A stretch of DNA of 64,000 nt from Cranoglanis bouderius (GCA_023630585.1 CM042550.1:20555606-20619605), one strand, 5' to 3'; counted from the stretch's first letter, positions 46,891 through 60,019 are shown. Program-made: numbers and translations. The notes: a model not told the origin generated them from the sequence alone.

Positions 46891-47276
46891 TCAGGCAGTG
46901 CATGAGAAACTTGCCTAAAAACCACGTGTGTAAATCTCACGTGTAGTTTCACATGTTCTGCTGCGCTAACCTTGACTATTCAAGACCTTTCATACAAATT
47001 GGCTATTGATCGTTACTGATATGGAATTGTGAGAACAGCTTGAGAACCCAGCTCCATTTAGATCCTTTAAAAAAAACATTTTTTTATTTTTTTAATATAT
47101 CTGAGGTTTAGAGCGATCAGTGGGAAGTGTGTCACGCATCAGCTGTTTCTTTCAGGGGTGAAATAATTATGAAGTGCGCTGAGAAAAGCTCGTCTTCTCT
47201 TCATTGTCTTTTTCCCTCTTCTCCTCCATCCTCTGTCTTTCTGGAGCCTGTCTATATTTATACATCCATCACAGGA

Positions 47277-47326
<50 letters not shown>

Positions 47327-47461
47327 CTATGCTCTCTAATATTTATGAGCTGCAGGAGCTCAGTGGAACCACAGTTCATAAAACATGTCTGCCCCCCTCA
47401 CCACTTACCCAACCCCATCCCCAACCCCAGCCCATCATCCCCTCTTCCCTATACTTCAGCC

Positions 47462-47475
47462 GTTGCTATGGCAAC
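47462..47475 (+). promoter_or_regulatory. RFX X-box candidate 3
   Basis: GTTGCTATGGCAAC, a near-ideal RFX palindrome, in unique sequence. Confidence 0.6.
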
Positions 47476-47596
47476 CCTGCATCCTCTGGCTGGATGTGGA
47501 TATGAAGAGAATCGAGCTCATACAACTGCCCCAACACACCTGCAGTGTGAGTCAGAGCAGTGTGTTCGAAGCAAGAGGGATTGTGGGTAGGAAAAC

Positions 47597-47601
<5 letters not shown>

Positions 47602-47651
<50 letters not shown>
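47602..47651. repeat. (GA)n microsatellite
   Basis: About 25 GA units. Confidence 0.9.
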
Positions 47652-47654
<3 letters not shown>

Positions 47655-47738
47655 TGCAATGGTTTGTTTGTTCTTGTGTCTTCAAGAACCACACAGCTTC
47701 CTTTAAAGGCTTTGGGTACTAGTTGGGCATCAATACTC

Positions 47739-47739
<1 letters not shown>

Positions 47740-47820
<81 letters not shown>

Positions 47821-47861
47821 ACTATCTGTCTCTGCCCTTCTCTCTGTCAATTCAACAGTGT

Positions 47862-47933
<72 letters not shown>
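47740..47933. repeat. (CTAT)n and (CT)n microsatellites
   Basis: About 20 CTAT tetranucleotides, a 45-bp spacer, then about 34 CT units. Confidence 0.95.
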
Positions 47934-47936
<3 letters not shown>

Positions 47937-48270
47937 AGATAAAAAAAAGAGATTAAAATAAAGAAACACTAATGGGAGCTATCCAACTCTGTGGTCCTCC
48001 AGAGACTCATTGCATTTCTCCTGCTTCCTTTTCTCTCTCTATTGCACCAAAGTTCTTTCTTCCATTCTCTCATTCTAAAAACAGCATCATTAACCCCAGC
48101 TAAGCTGCGCACTAATTCCTTTTTCCCCTCTTCCCTTTTTTCTGCAGCATCACATCCCCCTCTCTCTCTGTGCTTCTTCACTCCTTCCTTTCCTTTCAGG
48201 GCTTCTTTGTCCTTTCAGCCAGCTTCCCTGGGCATATAGACCAACACGAGGAGCATTTGCACTCAAAAAT

Positions 48271-48271
<1 letters not shown>

Positions 48272-48340
<69 letters not shown>
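48272..48340. repeat. (CA)n microsatellite
   Basis: About 34 CA units. Confidence 0.95.
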
Positions 48341-48344
<4 letters not shown>

Positions 48345-48447
48345 CTCGATCGTCCTCTCTCTCTTCCTCTCACACACATACAAATGGTCACTCATATACA
48401 CATAGACTCTGTACGCCGGAGGAGCGGATGCACGGATGAGGAGCCAG

Positions 48448-48461
48448 GTAACCATGGCAAC
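48448..48461 (+). promoter_or_regulatory. RFX X-box candidate 4
   Basis: GTAACCATGGCAAC, RFX palindrome with a perfect right half-site. Confidence 0.55.
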
Positions 48462-49744
48462 AGACAGAAAAGATGACGACAGGTTTTAGCGGAGGAGAAT
48501 GAGGTTTGCATTAATATACGGCATTGTGGAATGTTACGCTTACACACACGTTAGTACTGAAAACAAACCAGACTTCTAAATAATTTAATTACAATTTTTT
48601 GTTTGTTCATTTCATCGTTGTATATCAGCTCTTCTTTATGGGCACAGATTCAGGAGAAATAATAAATCTTAATAATGGATCAACGACAGTTAATAAAATA
48701 AAAACAATGAAAAAGTATTGTTACACAAGTAACATACACACAGCATAGAGACAACACACATGAAGCTCACACTGCATGCTGAACATCAATCCTGTCCATG
48801 AGCGTTCATATTTCATGAGCACATGACTTACTAATTTAAACTGAAATCCTTGATATTAACAGAATAATTAATAATGATCCTAAGCTGTACATCAGTATTT
48901 CCCAGTGCTGGAGTTTTATCCACTCTGCAGTATAACATACAGCATAGCAAATACATAACATTACAGTCTCCATGCCAGGCATAATACGGTGTGGATGAAA
49001 CCAAGATGGCAGCCATTTTGCAGCAGCTCTGGTAATTGAGTTGCGACAGTCTGACTCATGAGTGACAGGACGTTAGGACAAGCTTCGTATCTCCAGCTCA
49101 GCAGTAAATGGGCATGGCAGGGTGATTCCACACTGCGTGTGTTTTACACACAGGCATTAAATCAGAGCTGGAGATTAGAGATCGGTCTCATAAAGGCTAA
49201 TGAGTGTGTCACATCTGACAAGGATGAAGATCTCACAGTGCTACAGTGAACAACATGACAGCATGTTGTGATGTTGAGTTGTTTAATTGCACGTCTATTT
49301 CAGTATTCTAAAAATACCACATTGGACTAAATGGTGTGAGGATGATGGGGGGGGAGTAGAGAACTCAATGTGGGCTCATTGTGATTTGCTCCTAATGCTG
49401 ACTTCGATAAATAGAAAAACGGGGATGTTTTTCTCTCTCAGGGGTGACTTGTTCTACCTGGAGACTCCCACAGCTCTCTTCCAATCAGCTCCCACAGGGC
49501 ACACAGTTCTAAAAGCTGATTGGCCATCTGGACCCTGAGGCTGAACGCTGTCGATGTGATGACTGGAGCAGAAAAGGGAAAAAGGGAGGAGAAGAAGGCT
49601 GTTAGGGAGGATGAGCAGATTGTCTAAGCCGACGCTGACCTCAGGCATGGAATGTTTATTAGTCTTATAATGGTTTTTACTTATTCTTAACATGTAGTGT
49701 AATATGCATGAAGAGGCAGGATGCAAAAGTGTGTTCTCAGCGTA

Positions 49745-51335
49745 CAGTGGGTATAGAAAAGAATCACTCCCCCCCTTTTTAAATGAACACATTTTGTTGC
49801 TTTTCAGCCTGAAATGAAGACGGACACAGCTTTTGTTTTATCCAGCTGTATTTACTCAGTGCAACGTATAACACCCAAGTGAAAGATATAACACCAACAT
49901 GTCAAGGGAAAAAAATTAAAAAAAAAAGAACCACTGAGTTGGAAAAAGGATCACCCCCCTCCTAAAAATGACTTGTAAACTCAATCAGGTGTAGCTAATC
50001 ACTTTCTCAATGGCACACAAAGCCATTTGACTTTTAACTGTGATCAGCTGTCATCATTTTGATTAGCTCAGCATGAAAAGAGCTTTCCTGGAGCATTTCA
50101 GTCCTTGGTAGTGCAACTGAAGCAAACAATCAACTATGGGTGGCAAGGCACTGTCAAAAGATCTCCGGGATAAAATTGTGGACAGGCACAAGTCAGGAGA
50201 TGGATACAAAAAAAAATCAAAGCCTTTATCAATGCCTAGAAGCACAGTAAAGTCTGTTATGAAGAATTGGAAGGTATTTGGTACAATACAGACCCTCCCT
50301 GGATCAGGAAGACGCTCCAAACTGGATGAAAGAGCCAGGAGGAAACTGGTCAGAGAGGCTACCAAGAAGCCTACAGTAACTCTGAAGCAGTTGCAGGAAT
50401 TTATGACAAAGAGTGGTCATTGTGTGCATGTGACAACAATATCACAAATTCTCCACAAATGTGGCTTGTATGGGAGGGTTACAAGAAAAAAGCCACCCAT
50501 AACTGAGCTTTGCCAAAACGCACCTTGAAGATTCTGAGGCCACATGGAAAGGGTGTTATGGTCAGATGAATTATTTGGCCTCAAAACCAAACGATATATC
50601 TGGTGGAAATCCAATACAGCTCACCATCCAAATAACACCATTCCTACAGTAAAGCATGGAGGTGGTAATATCCTGTTATGGGGGTGTTTCTCTGGAGCAG
50701 GGACTGGAGCACTTGTCAGGATAGAAGGAAAATGGATGGGGCAAAATACCGTCAAATTCTTGAGGAAAATCTGCTGCCCTCTGCCAGAAGGTTGTCAGTG
50801 GGAAGAAGGTTTACCTTCCAACATGACAATGACCCAAAGCACACAGCAAAACTGACCACACAGTGGTTGAAGGAGAAAAAGGTGAATGTCCTTGCATGGC
50901 CTAGTCAGAGCCCAGACTTAAACCCCATTGAAAATCTGTGGAATGACTTGAAGACTGCAGTCCACAAACGGTCACCATCAAACTTAACTGAACTTGAGCA
51001 GTTCTCCAAAGAAGAGTGGGCAAATATTGCAAAGTCTAGATGTGCAAAGTTATTAGAAAAATATCCCAACAGACTAAAGGCTGTAATTAAAGCAAAAGAT
51101 GGTTCAACAAAATGCTGACACAAGGGGGTGATCCTTTTTCCAACTCAGTGACTCTGTTTTTTTATTTATTTTTTTATTTTCTGACATGTTGGTGTTATAT
51201 CTTTGACTTGAATGTTATAAGTTGCACTGAGTAAATACAGCTGGATAAAACAAAAACTGTGTCCGTCTTCATTTCAGGCTGAAAAGCAACAAAATGTGAT
51301 TATTTTAAAGGGGGTGATTTTTTTTGTACCTATTG
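49745..51335 (+). mobile_element. Tc1-like transposon with long inverted repeats, inactivated
   Basis: Flanked by TA (49743-49744, 51336-51337). The ends are inverted repeats of about 220 bp: GAAGACGGACACAG near the left end mirrors CTGTGTCCGTCTTC near the right, and a second internal copy of the GGTGATCC-type motif gives the long-TIR layout of many Tc1 elements. The transposase inside is broken by frameshifts. Confidence 0.93.
50136..51118 (+). pseudogene. Tc1-like DD34E transposase, frameshifted
   Basis: Starts MGGKALSKDLRDKIVDRHKS with helix-turn-helix (STVKSVMKNWK) and GSGRRSK. The frame is lost near 50500 (KKPPIT...), where residues before the first catalytic Asp are missing. It returns as VLWSDELFG (first Asp) and shifts again near 50740. 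The C-terminal part holds FQHDNDPKHTA (second Asp) and SPDLNPIENLW (Glu), 34 residues apart, so it is the standard DD34E class, unlike the element at 22597. It is not expected to be active. Confidence 0.92.
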
Positions 51336-51337
51336 TA

Positions 51338-52882
51338 TTTATTAAAGGCAAATCAGTAATCATTGTCATAATTCCAGGCATAGATCAAAACACACACAGG
51401 TAGCATCGCACAAGGAACACACAGAGGGCTCTAAATAAACAAAGTAATCAAAGGCTAAGCTGAATACAGATGAAACCAACCAATGACAAAACAGGGGTGG
51501 AGAAAAAAACAACAGGAAGTGAAAACAAAACAAATGTCATGATAAGAATCTGAGCACAATAAAAATCAAATATTAATGATATTATTAATACAGTTTCTTT
51601 CTCACACTTAAATTCACTTTACAAATTAAAGAAAATCACAAAAAGTGCTTTAATCTTTTCTAATTAGAGGTCCAATCACCTAAAGAGTGACCACAAGAGT
51701 ATTTGAATATTTTATTTTCAGGGGTCCAAGCACTGAAGGTGAAGGAGTGGTGCCATGCACCGGTGTATTCAGCGTTCCCAGGATAGATATTCTGGATCCA
51801 CTGACCAGAATAAAGTGGTTACAGAAGATGAATGAATGAATCATTTAATTCTGCGGTGCGATTTATGCCAGTCCTCATATGGAACATTGGCTTGTTTTCG
51901 AGACCGTATATGTGATGGCTGAATGCTCAAACACAAAAGCAGGCATCATCCTCATGCTACACAGGCTGCTTAGACAAAGAGCGAGCTCTGGCTCTGATCT
52001 GCTGTTAGATCTGCGCTGTGGGATTAAACAGGAACTCGCCCCTGCCGAGAAACACAGATACACACACATACTGTACATACTTCAGTCAGCTTCTGCCACA
52101 CCCATACTCACCTCACTAGGGTAGAAAACCCTCCTTCTGTCAACAGCATGCTACTGACACAGATCACTGCATGAAGCCTAGAATGTCAGCATGCATTCCA
52201 TCAATATGGAGTGAATCAAACCAGCAAAAAGCATGATTTACATTATGGTGGAAAATCTACCTCTATCATATTTTTTTTTTCTCAAATAAACAATATTATA
52301 TAGGTCTTATTGGTCTTACAGATCTATGAGGAAAGAAATGCAGAAAGAAAAAAAGGGGGGAAATGAAAAGGAAGGGAGGGGGAAATGCAGTATTCAGTAT
52401 TCATATACGTCGCTGTGTGGCGGCCATGTTGGATTATGTAGGTCACACAGACTCTTCCTGTGCACATGACAGGATTTAACCACTCAATCTAAGCATTCAG
52501 AATGAAGACCTAATTTCTCCATGACAAAGGGTATAAAAGTGTATAGCTGTGTTTTTAGTGACAGCCACGTGTTTACTGACTGTATTGCGTAGGAGGGGTT
52601 TTAATCTGATTTACTGGTTGGTATTGAAGATAAAAAGCACACACCCTTCTATACACCACAGTAGAATTGAAGGGGTTTGACAAAGCTAAGCTCCTTTTGT
52701 GTAGAGGAAAACACAAGAAAAAGAAAGAAAGGAAAGGAGGAAAGAGGAGAAGAGGACGTGCTGCCCACTAGTGCTAATCAAGCACACTGCAATCCTGAAA
52801 CAATACACGGTCGCCAGACGTGGACGAGGCTATGATGGCATCATGCGAGTGCAAAGTGACGGAAACGCCTGAGCATCCTCTT

Positions 52883-52948
<66 letters not shown>

Positions 52949-53269
52949 TAAAGCCCAGACCCATGTCCTCTAATGCGCCATCTGTGCTCACAGCACAAAC
53001 CCTGAGCAAAACACTCAGTGTATGTATTTCTTTGAGGTGCCTGAACACTGTAGCGATAAACAGCATTAAAATAAAAATTTTAAAAAGTGGGATAACAACA
53101 ATATCTAACAATATTTCTCTGTTAGACATTTAGTGATTGTTCCTATTGACTAGACTTTTCATTACTCTTAATTATGCTGTACTACACTTTTAATTTACAT
53201 GAACCTCACATGTTTGGCTTTATATGTGCTCAAGCGATACATTTTCATATCATTTTTAATTCACCCCGT
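51338..53269. other. Intergenic, no gene
   Basis: AT-rich unique DNA, a YY1-like GTGGCGGCCATGTTGG (about 52427-52442) and a GT array (52888-52946). Confidence 0.6.
52888..52946. repeat. (GT)n microsatellite
   Basis: About 29 GT units. Confidence 0.95.
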
Positions 53270-53829
53270 ATTGAATAAAGCACTCCGTGTCGTGCTGTTA
53301 TAGGAAAATAACCATCGATTTGGTGGTGTGATGAAGCGGAAATACTGTGACCACCCTGAAGATTCCTATAACAGCACACGAGTTTTATTCCTCTTGCACC
53401 ACGATTACAATTTTGAAATTTATTAAAAAGGACGTCATCGTTTTCATTCATTTATAGCTACAGTTATTGTCGTGGAACATCCGCGAAACAAGTTCTCACT
53501 TAGCAGCTTGTTACCTCACCGGTCTCTTTTTCCTCACTCTTGATGTTAATCAACCAAAAAATGCAGCTTGTCGTGTTACCGGGAAACCGCAAAGCATAAA
53601 TAAACTCTTCAATCCTGAACGTTTTCCTGTTACAGCTTGACTTCTGATTGCGACAAAGCGCTGACACTGGAGACTCCTTCCATAAATGTTAAATAAACAT
53701 CTCCTTACAGAAAACTTCATCATATCAACGATTATACGTGTTTTTTTTAACTGTTTGTGTTGAGCGCCCGCTGTACAAGTCCCTGTGAATGAGCTGTTAC
53801 TATAGAAATGACAATAACAGAAATTCAAC

Positions 53830-53860
<31 letters not shown>

Positions 53861-54540
53861 AGTTTTTTTTTTATTAAAATCGTCATCAAACCACTCCATC
53901 ACTGATCATTTTCCTAAAACAGCATGACACAGTGTTTTATTCCTTATAGATATCACAGAATTAATGATACACATGTCTAGTGTCATCTAAAGGAGCACTG
54001 GATTCACATCTGCTGCCACACTGAAAGTTCCATTATCACTCTATTCCTCTGAGAGTCATTTAGGCAAAAACAGCAGCAGGGAATAAAGGAGGGGAAAAAA
54101 TAAACTTAATTGAATTCTGCACCAGCGACCCAGTATAAACTGAAACTTTTCAGAGGCCTGCATTGCGGTGAGGGAAGAAGTAGGCCAAACCAAAGAGAAA
54201 TGGAATAAAACACCCAGATAACTGGCACTCTACGTATATTCCAATGTGATCCTAACATATTATACCACAGCACTGTGTAGAATTCTGTTTCTGGATTCTG
54301 AATCCTCAGAAGGTGTTGATTAATTGTACAATCGTTGATATGGTGAAGTGAGGAGAATCGTGTTTATTTAACATTTATGGAAGGAGTCTCCAGTGTCAGT
54401 GCTTTGTAACAGTCAGAGGTAAAGCTGTAACTTTTACTTTTCCGACATCTTCAGGACAGGATCACATGACAAGCTGCGTTTTTTTTTATACTGTCTTTAT
54501 CAGAGAGAGAAAAGCGAGCGAGTTACATAGAGTTGTTCTT
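53270..54540. repeat. ATAACAGCACG dispersed repeat family, two adjoining copies
   Basis: Contains GAATAAAGCACTCCGTGTCGTGCTGTTATAGG-like ends (in part), a central inverted match (TATAACAGCACACGAG), GGGAAACCGCAAAGCATAAA and GGAGACTCCTTCCATAAATG (about 53670). An inverted copy follows with TTATGGAAGGAGTCTCCAGT (about 54377). The same blocks recur in the same order at about 35794-36400, 37253-37800, 38390-38880 (inverted), 60020-60370 and 62930-63360. An AAT array lies at about 53830-53860. No coding potential; probably a non-autonomous DNA element. Confidence 0.65.
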
Positions 54541-56160
54541 TAATACATTTTAAATGGCTAGGGGTGCTTAGAGTAAAGTTGTGTTCCTAAATGAGCATGG
54601 ATGTTTTGTGAGAAGTCTGGCTAAATTTAAATCTAATGAATACTAGAAAATCAGATTGTTCGTTAAACTTGTAATAAAATTTTTTTTAAAAACAGCAGGC
54701 AATAATTGCATCATATTGAATGTGATGTGCTAAGAGTTCGGAAGCGATTAAGGCCTGTTTCTCTTCAGCCTCAGCGCCAGACATTTCACATAGTCATTTA
54801 GCTGCTCTGCTAATCAGATAAAGAGAGTAATCTGGCTCATGATTAGGTGCAGTCTCTACATCAGGCCTTTTGTCTAAACGAGTTAGAAAGACGAACGATA
54901 AGCAAGAGCACAGCGATTAGCGAGTACATCATGAAGGAGCAACATACAGAAAAGAGAGAGAGAGAGAGCGAGAGATCACAGCTGGCACTATACTAGACAG
55001 ATGACCTTGGCATTGCAGTATCCGTGTTCTTACACTGCAAACTGACCCCTTTAACAAGGTGCAGGATGTACTATTTTGGAATTTTGCCATCTCTGGTAGG
55101 AAAATGGCATTGCAAAGTACTTGTGGAAGAATAATTCATAATGTGGGCTGCTGCTTGTCTACTGTGAAGATCAATCTGATGTGGAACAAGTCAGTACACA
55201 TTCAGAAAGTCCAGGCCTGCACATTACACACTAAATAATTTGCCTACATAGGAATGACACTATGACATGCTAGGTAGTGTAGTAATATATGCTTTGGGAC
55301 ATGACCCAAAGAAGTAATTATCTGATATTTGCGCAGGTGAATATACTGTAGGTGCACTTGCCAACAAAATTGTCTTCTTTAATTGTCTGATTATCTGAAT
55401 TTTATAATCTGATTTGTATTTTCCAGACTGTCCAAAAAAAACACCTTTAGCTACCTCCCATTAGATATAATTAATGCACTAGCAAATGACATAGAGAAAA
55501 ATACACAGAAATATCTGTTCAGCTAAAATAACTTCACCGCTGGCTAATGATACAAATTCCACATATGAGTATTAAATACTAGTTGGCCTGCAATTAGAGA
55601 ACAAATAAATATCTTACAAGTTCAGCTAGAAAAAAAAAAGAAGAAGAAGAAAAAAAAAAAAAAAACACTTCATGACTCCTGAATCATCGTTCCTCCTATT
55701 ATAGTATTAGATCAGACTTTCTCATTCCCTGATTGGTTGCCGGCTCTCACTCATCACAGTGTGGTAGAAATTTCTCGCAATTTCTAAGCCGGTAGCTTTA
55801 AAAGTGCACGAAACCTGCACTAGTACGTTTCATCACATCCATCATATTTAATGTTGGTCTGTTTTCCTAATTATAAATAATCCGAAAGAGGAATAAAGCT
55901 GATAAATTTGGAGTGTGAGTAATTTAACATAGAAATAGATGATAATTCCAATAAATACACCGACATCCCTAATCCAGCTCCAGCTATCTAAGTAGACTCT
56001 GAGACCAGGGTCCTGTCCTCTTTCTTTATATCCATGTATTGTTTCCCTTCTCTCAATTTCTATATAAAATGAATCAGTAGTGGAGCTCACATTGAAACGT
56101 CTTCAGTGCGCTGACAATGTGTGATCCGTGTTCTCACACTGAGTGATGATGGAGTCGGTG
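54541..56160. other. Intergenic, no gene; repeat-free patch
   Basis: 54690-54960 is free of simple repeats and contains several TAAT/ATTA and CTAATCAGATAA motifs, so it could be a conserved regulatory block. A-rich runs lie near 55630-55665. No gene. Confidence 0.5.
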
Positions 56161-57887
56161 TTGAGCATGCTGACACACACACACACACACACACACAGTG
56201 TACTCTCACACACTGCGACACACTGCATACTTTTACACAGCACTAGTGCAAACTGACATTGTTTTTCATTAGGAAGGGTGCATTCTGGCATATCATGGAT
56301 CATATCCTGGATATTTCCTTTTTTCTATTTTAAATACAGTAGAAGGATATATGATGTTATATCCCAGTGCAGTGTGTGTTTCATCCAGCCCTAATCTCTT
56401 GTGTAGATATGTAATATTAACTCTATCTATATTGAAATAATTTCCTCTGAACTTCCTTTAGAACCCTGTCTCTTTTTCTTCCTTCTTCTTTTTTTTTTTT
56501 TTTTTTTTTTTTGGCTTACAAACTATTTTTTAGGGCTCGATGACTTTTCTCCTTTTTGGAAGAAATCTACTCCTCATATCCACAGTGTCTATGTTACGAC
56601 ACCGGGGTTAAGAGGGAGACAGGATGCACTCGCAGGGGAAAGTGGTCAGGTTATTAGGTACAAACAAAAGGGCACATTCAAAAGTGATGGGACAACAACA
56701 CAATAAATACAGAGACAAGCACGTCACTTTTCCAAAACTGTAGAACACTTACAGGGCAAAAACCCGGAAATTCATGAAACATTAATCCAAAGGCTTTCAG
56801 GGCAAAAATCCAGGATATCATGAAACAGTAATCCAGAGGCTTACAGGGCAAAAATCCAGGAAGTAGCGAGACATGCATTCAGGAACCCGGGAACGCAGGG
56901 TAAACAAAAACTTAAGAACTAGCACAAGGACCAGGGAACACCTGGTAAACAAAAACCTAGGAAAAACTATGAAGCTTTAGCTTCCTCGCTACCTATCATT
57001 ATCATCAGGAACATATAGTTACGTTTAGCTATCACGAGTCACTTTCTGTTATTCTTAATCAATACTCCGCGATGAAGTGGACACAAATAGGGGTTTTAGT
57101 AGCAAAGGTAATCAAAAAGAAACAAGAAGAAACGCACGACACCTGGAAACAATAATCAGACAATAACGATTGAACCAATGACAGAACATGGGAGGAAACA
57201 TAATGTGACATAAACCCAACGGACCAATAAGGAAGCAGGGGAAGAGACATGACGTAAACAAAAACAAAGGAGCACATGGCAACGTAAACAAAACCAGAGT
57301 CTTTGTGAATGGAATGTCCATCGGGGAGTATTTTAATAGCGCTAGAAAGCACGCAGATATGCTGCTCCGTAGCGGGGCAGCGATTGGCGAGAGCTAACAG
57401 TCTAACTTATTTCCTACATTTTGGAGAAATTTAGCAGACTTCAAGGTCCTTTCTTCCAATAGACAAAAAAAAAATAGATTATAGTAATTCCTAATTCCTA
57501 ACTCATACACATTGTCTGATCCTGCTGTAAAGAAAGTGTAGATAATCAGGCCATACATATGATGCATATGTTAATAGCTTTAAAGTTTAAATCTCCCAAA
57601 GTTTACAATTTAAAATTCTCTCATATATATTACATATTTTTATCCAAAATGGCTGCCATCCTATAAAAATGCATCATGTGACACCGATCTCCTCTCTCAG
57701 CCTCTTCATCATTGCTCTGACACACTTTTCCCATCCTGCTGACACACTTTCACGTGGCTCCCCCTGCTAAACTCAGAAGATGGTATCTTCCACATGAGAG
57801 CACGCTGAGTGTCTCACAGCTCAGCTCACAAATACCACCATGTGGTCAAGTTTCATCATTTATTTAGCATTCATCTGTGCTTTACAG
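56161..57887. other. Intergenic, no gene
   Basis: A short CA array (56173-56198), a T homopolymer (about 56490-56511), and two or three tandem copies of an approximately 60-bp AGGGCAAAAATCCAGGA unit at 56750-56880. A double YY1-like site (57645-57660) and a CTCF-like match (57754-57770, minus strand) follow. No gene. Confidence 0.55.
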
Positions 57888-58020
57888 TGCATGCACACAC
57901 TCTCAGTGCATTCACACACTCTCAGTGCATTCACACACCCTCAGTGCATTCACACACCCTCAGTGCATTCACACACTCTCAGTGCATTCACACACCCTCA
58001 GTGCATTCACACACCCTCAG
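57888..58020. repeat. 19-bp minisatellite, seven copies
   Basis: Seven head-to-tail copies of TGCATTCACACACYCTCAG, exactly 133 bp, differing only at the C/T position and at one base in the first copy. The C/T variant order is T,T,C,C,T,C,C. Confidence 0.95.
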
Positions 58021-58351
58021 TGCCTCTACTTCCTCACACTCTTGCCTCTCAGCTGTCCTAATTTCAGATTTATTTACTGAGATACAGTAATCTCCTTCGC
58101 TATCTCTTTTTATAGCAAAACAGATACATGTTCAGGATTACACATACTCTCAAAATGATAGATATATTGATGATATATTAGAATATTGATATATTATTTA
58201 CTAACAAATGTAAACAACATTTAATGCGAGTTATATTTAAAAATCACTACAATTCAGAACCACATCTTGTCACCTTCACCTTTCAAAGTGAGACTAATGA
58301 CAAAATAGTCATTTTGAAGGTTAGTCATTTCTAGAAAAAAAAAAATAAAAA

Positions 58352-58478
<127 letters not shown>

Positions 58479-58691
58479 CTCCAGTCATTACATTATTAAT
58501 AAAAACATTCATTAAAATAATTTAAAAAACTAACACATTTATATGTTTACAAATATTATATACTACAAATTAAAACAATAAAAATAATAATAATAACAAT
58601 ATATAATAGAAAAGCATAATAAAATACCCAAAATATATAATAAAGATATTGCAAAGATATTGTGGTATCAATATTGTATTTATTGGTAATT

Positions 58692-58696
<5 letters not shown>

Positions 58697-58757
<61 letters not shown>
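58697..58757. repeat. (AC)n microsatellite
   Basis: About 30 AC units. Confidence 0.95.
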
Positions 58758-58759
<2 letters not shown>

Positions 58760-58903
58760 TAATACCTCCATTAAACAGAAGAACATTTTTTTTTAAATGT
58801 TTTATTTTTTTATCCAAAGCAACTTATTACAACTTATAAGTGAGGGAGAAAAAAAGTAGAGGGGTAAAAGGGCATGTGTTTTGAGGTATTTGACCATGTC
58901 ACT

Positions 58904-58904
58904 G

Positions 58905-58968
<64 letters not shown>
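58904..58968. repeat. (GT)n microsatellite
   Basis: About 32 GT units. Confidence 0.95.
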
Positions 58969-58969
<1 letters not shown>

Positions 58970-60019
58970 GTGTATCTCAGATCTCATGCATCAGCATCAG
59001 CACCACCATCTGCCTGAGAGACAAAAGCACCAAAACCCACATCTACACAACACCAGCAACACTGACTCCAACAGGGCAGAGTCCACTACTGCATCCTGAC
59101 CTCAATTAACCAACACCGGCGCAGAGTGATGACGTGTGCAGCTTGCTTTCCACTCGGCAACAGTGACCTCTGCAGGCAGGAGGGCAGAACTACAACTGAT
59201 GAAAGAAAACCGATGGGGGAGAAAAAGCAAATATTTACAACAGCACAGGGGTGTGGGTGTAGAGTCACAGTATATTATATATTTCATTATCATGAAACCG
59301 GAAATCAAAGGAAAGTAAATGGATATAATACACAAAGTACTATTTTTAATGTGTGTGTGTGTGGGGGGGGGGGGGGGGGTTGTCTTGGGGTGAATTGGTA
59401 AGTAATTTGTGACGCTTTTGTGTTCTGAATATTTTTGTCTTTTGTGCTTAAAACGTATTTTGCACAATTACACCCTACTGAAAAAAAAGTCCAATAAGAT
59501 TTTTTTGTAATGGTTTCCATCATGTAGCTTAATGGTTTCCATCAAAATCCTGAAGGTTTTTATCATGTTATGATGCATTCATAAGGCATCATACACATTG
59601 TTATAATTATTTATGAATATTAATTGCACTTTATAACTATCTTTATTATGATTCATTATAAGTAGTGTTCATAACATCACCACTTTGCATAATGCATTAT
59701 GAGAAGATATAATGGCAATAATATAATGCGTTATAAGCACTAGGGATAAAGCACTAGGGATCTTTTAACAATTTATAACTGCATTATGAGCAATGCTGTG
59801 CTGTTTAATCTACAGACGGATTTCTGTAAAGCCGCTTTGTGACAACATTCACGGTTAAGAATGCCTTAACAATGCATTATTTATGTATGTATGTATGTAT
59901 TTATTTATTTATGTATTTATGTATTTATGTATGTATTTATGTATGTATTTATGTATGTATGTTATGAATGTATTTATGTTATGAATGAAGTAATTATACA
60001 TATGGATAGAAAGTGTTAT

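Larger units (their letters stand above)
46891..49744. other. Intergenic, microsatellite cluster with two X-boxes
   Basis: GT (47278-47325), GA (47602-47651), CTAT (47740-47820), CT (47866-47933) and CA (48272-48340) arrays fall within 1.1 kb. X-box candidates lie at 47462 and 48448, and a double YY1-like site at 49005. No open frame resembles a known protein. Confidence 0.65.

Noticed and set aside
47127..48439. Overlapping open frames rich in Cys-Val, His-Thr or Ser-Leu
   Set aside because: They are read from GT, CA and CT microsatellites.
57809..58090. Open frame of repeated HTLSAFTHSQC units as a repeat protein
   Set aside because: All three frames are open because the 19-bp minisatellite contains no stop in any forward frame; no leader or gene context.
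59126..59401. 91-codon open frame ending in a poly-Gly stretch
   Set aside because: The tail comes from GT and G homopolymers and there is no similarity to known proteins.
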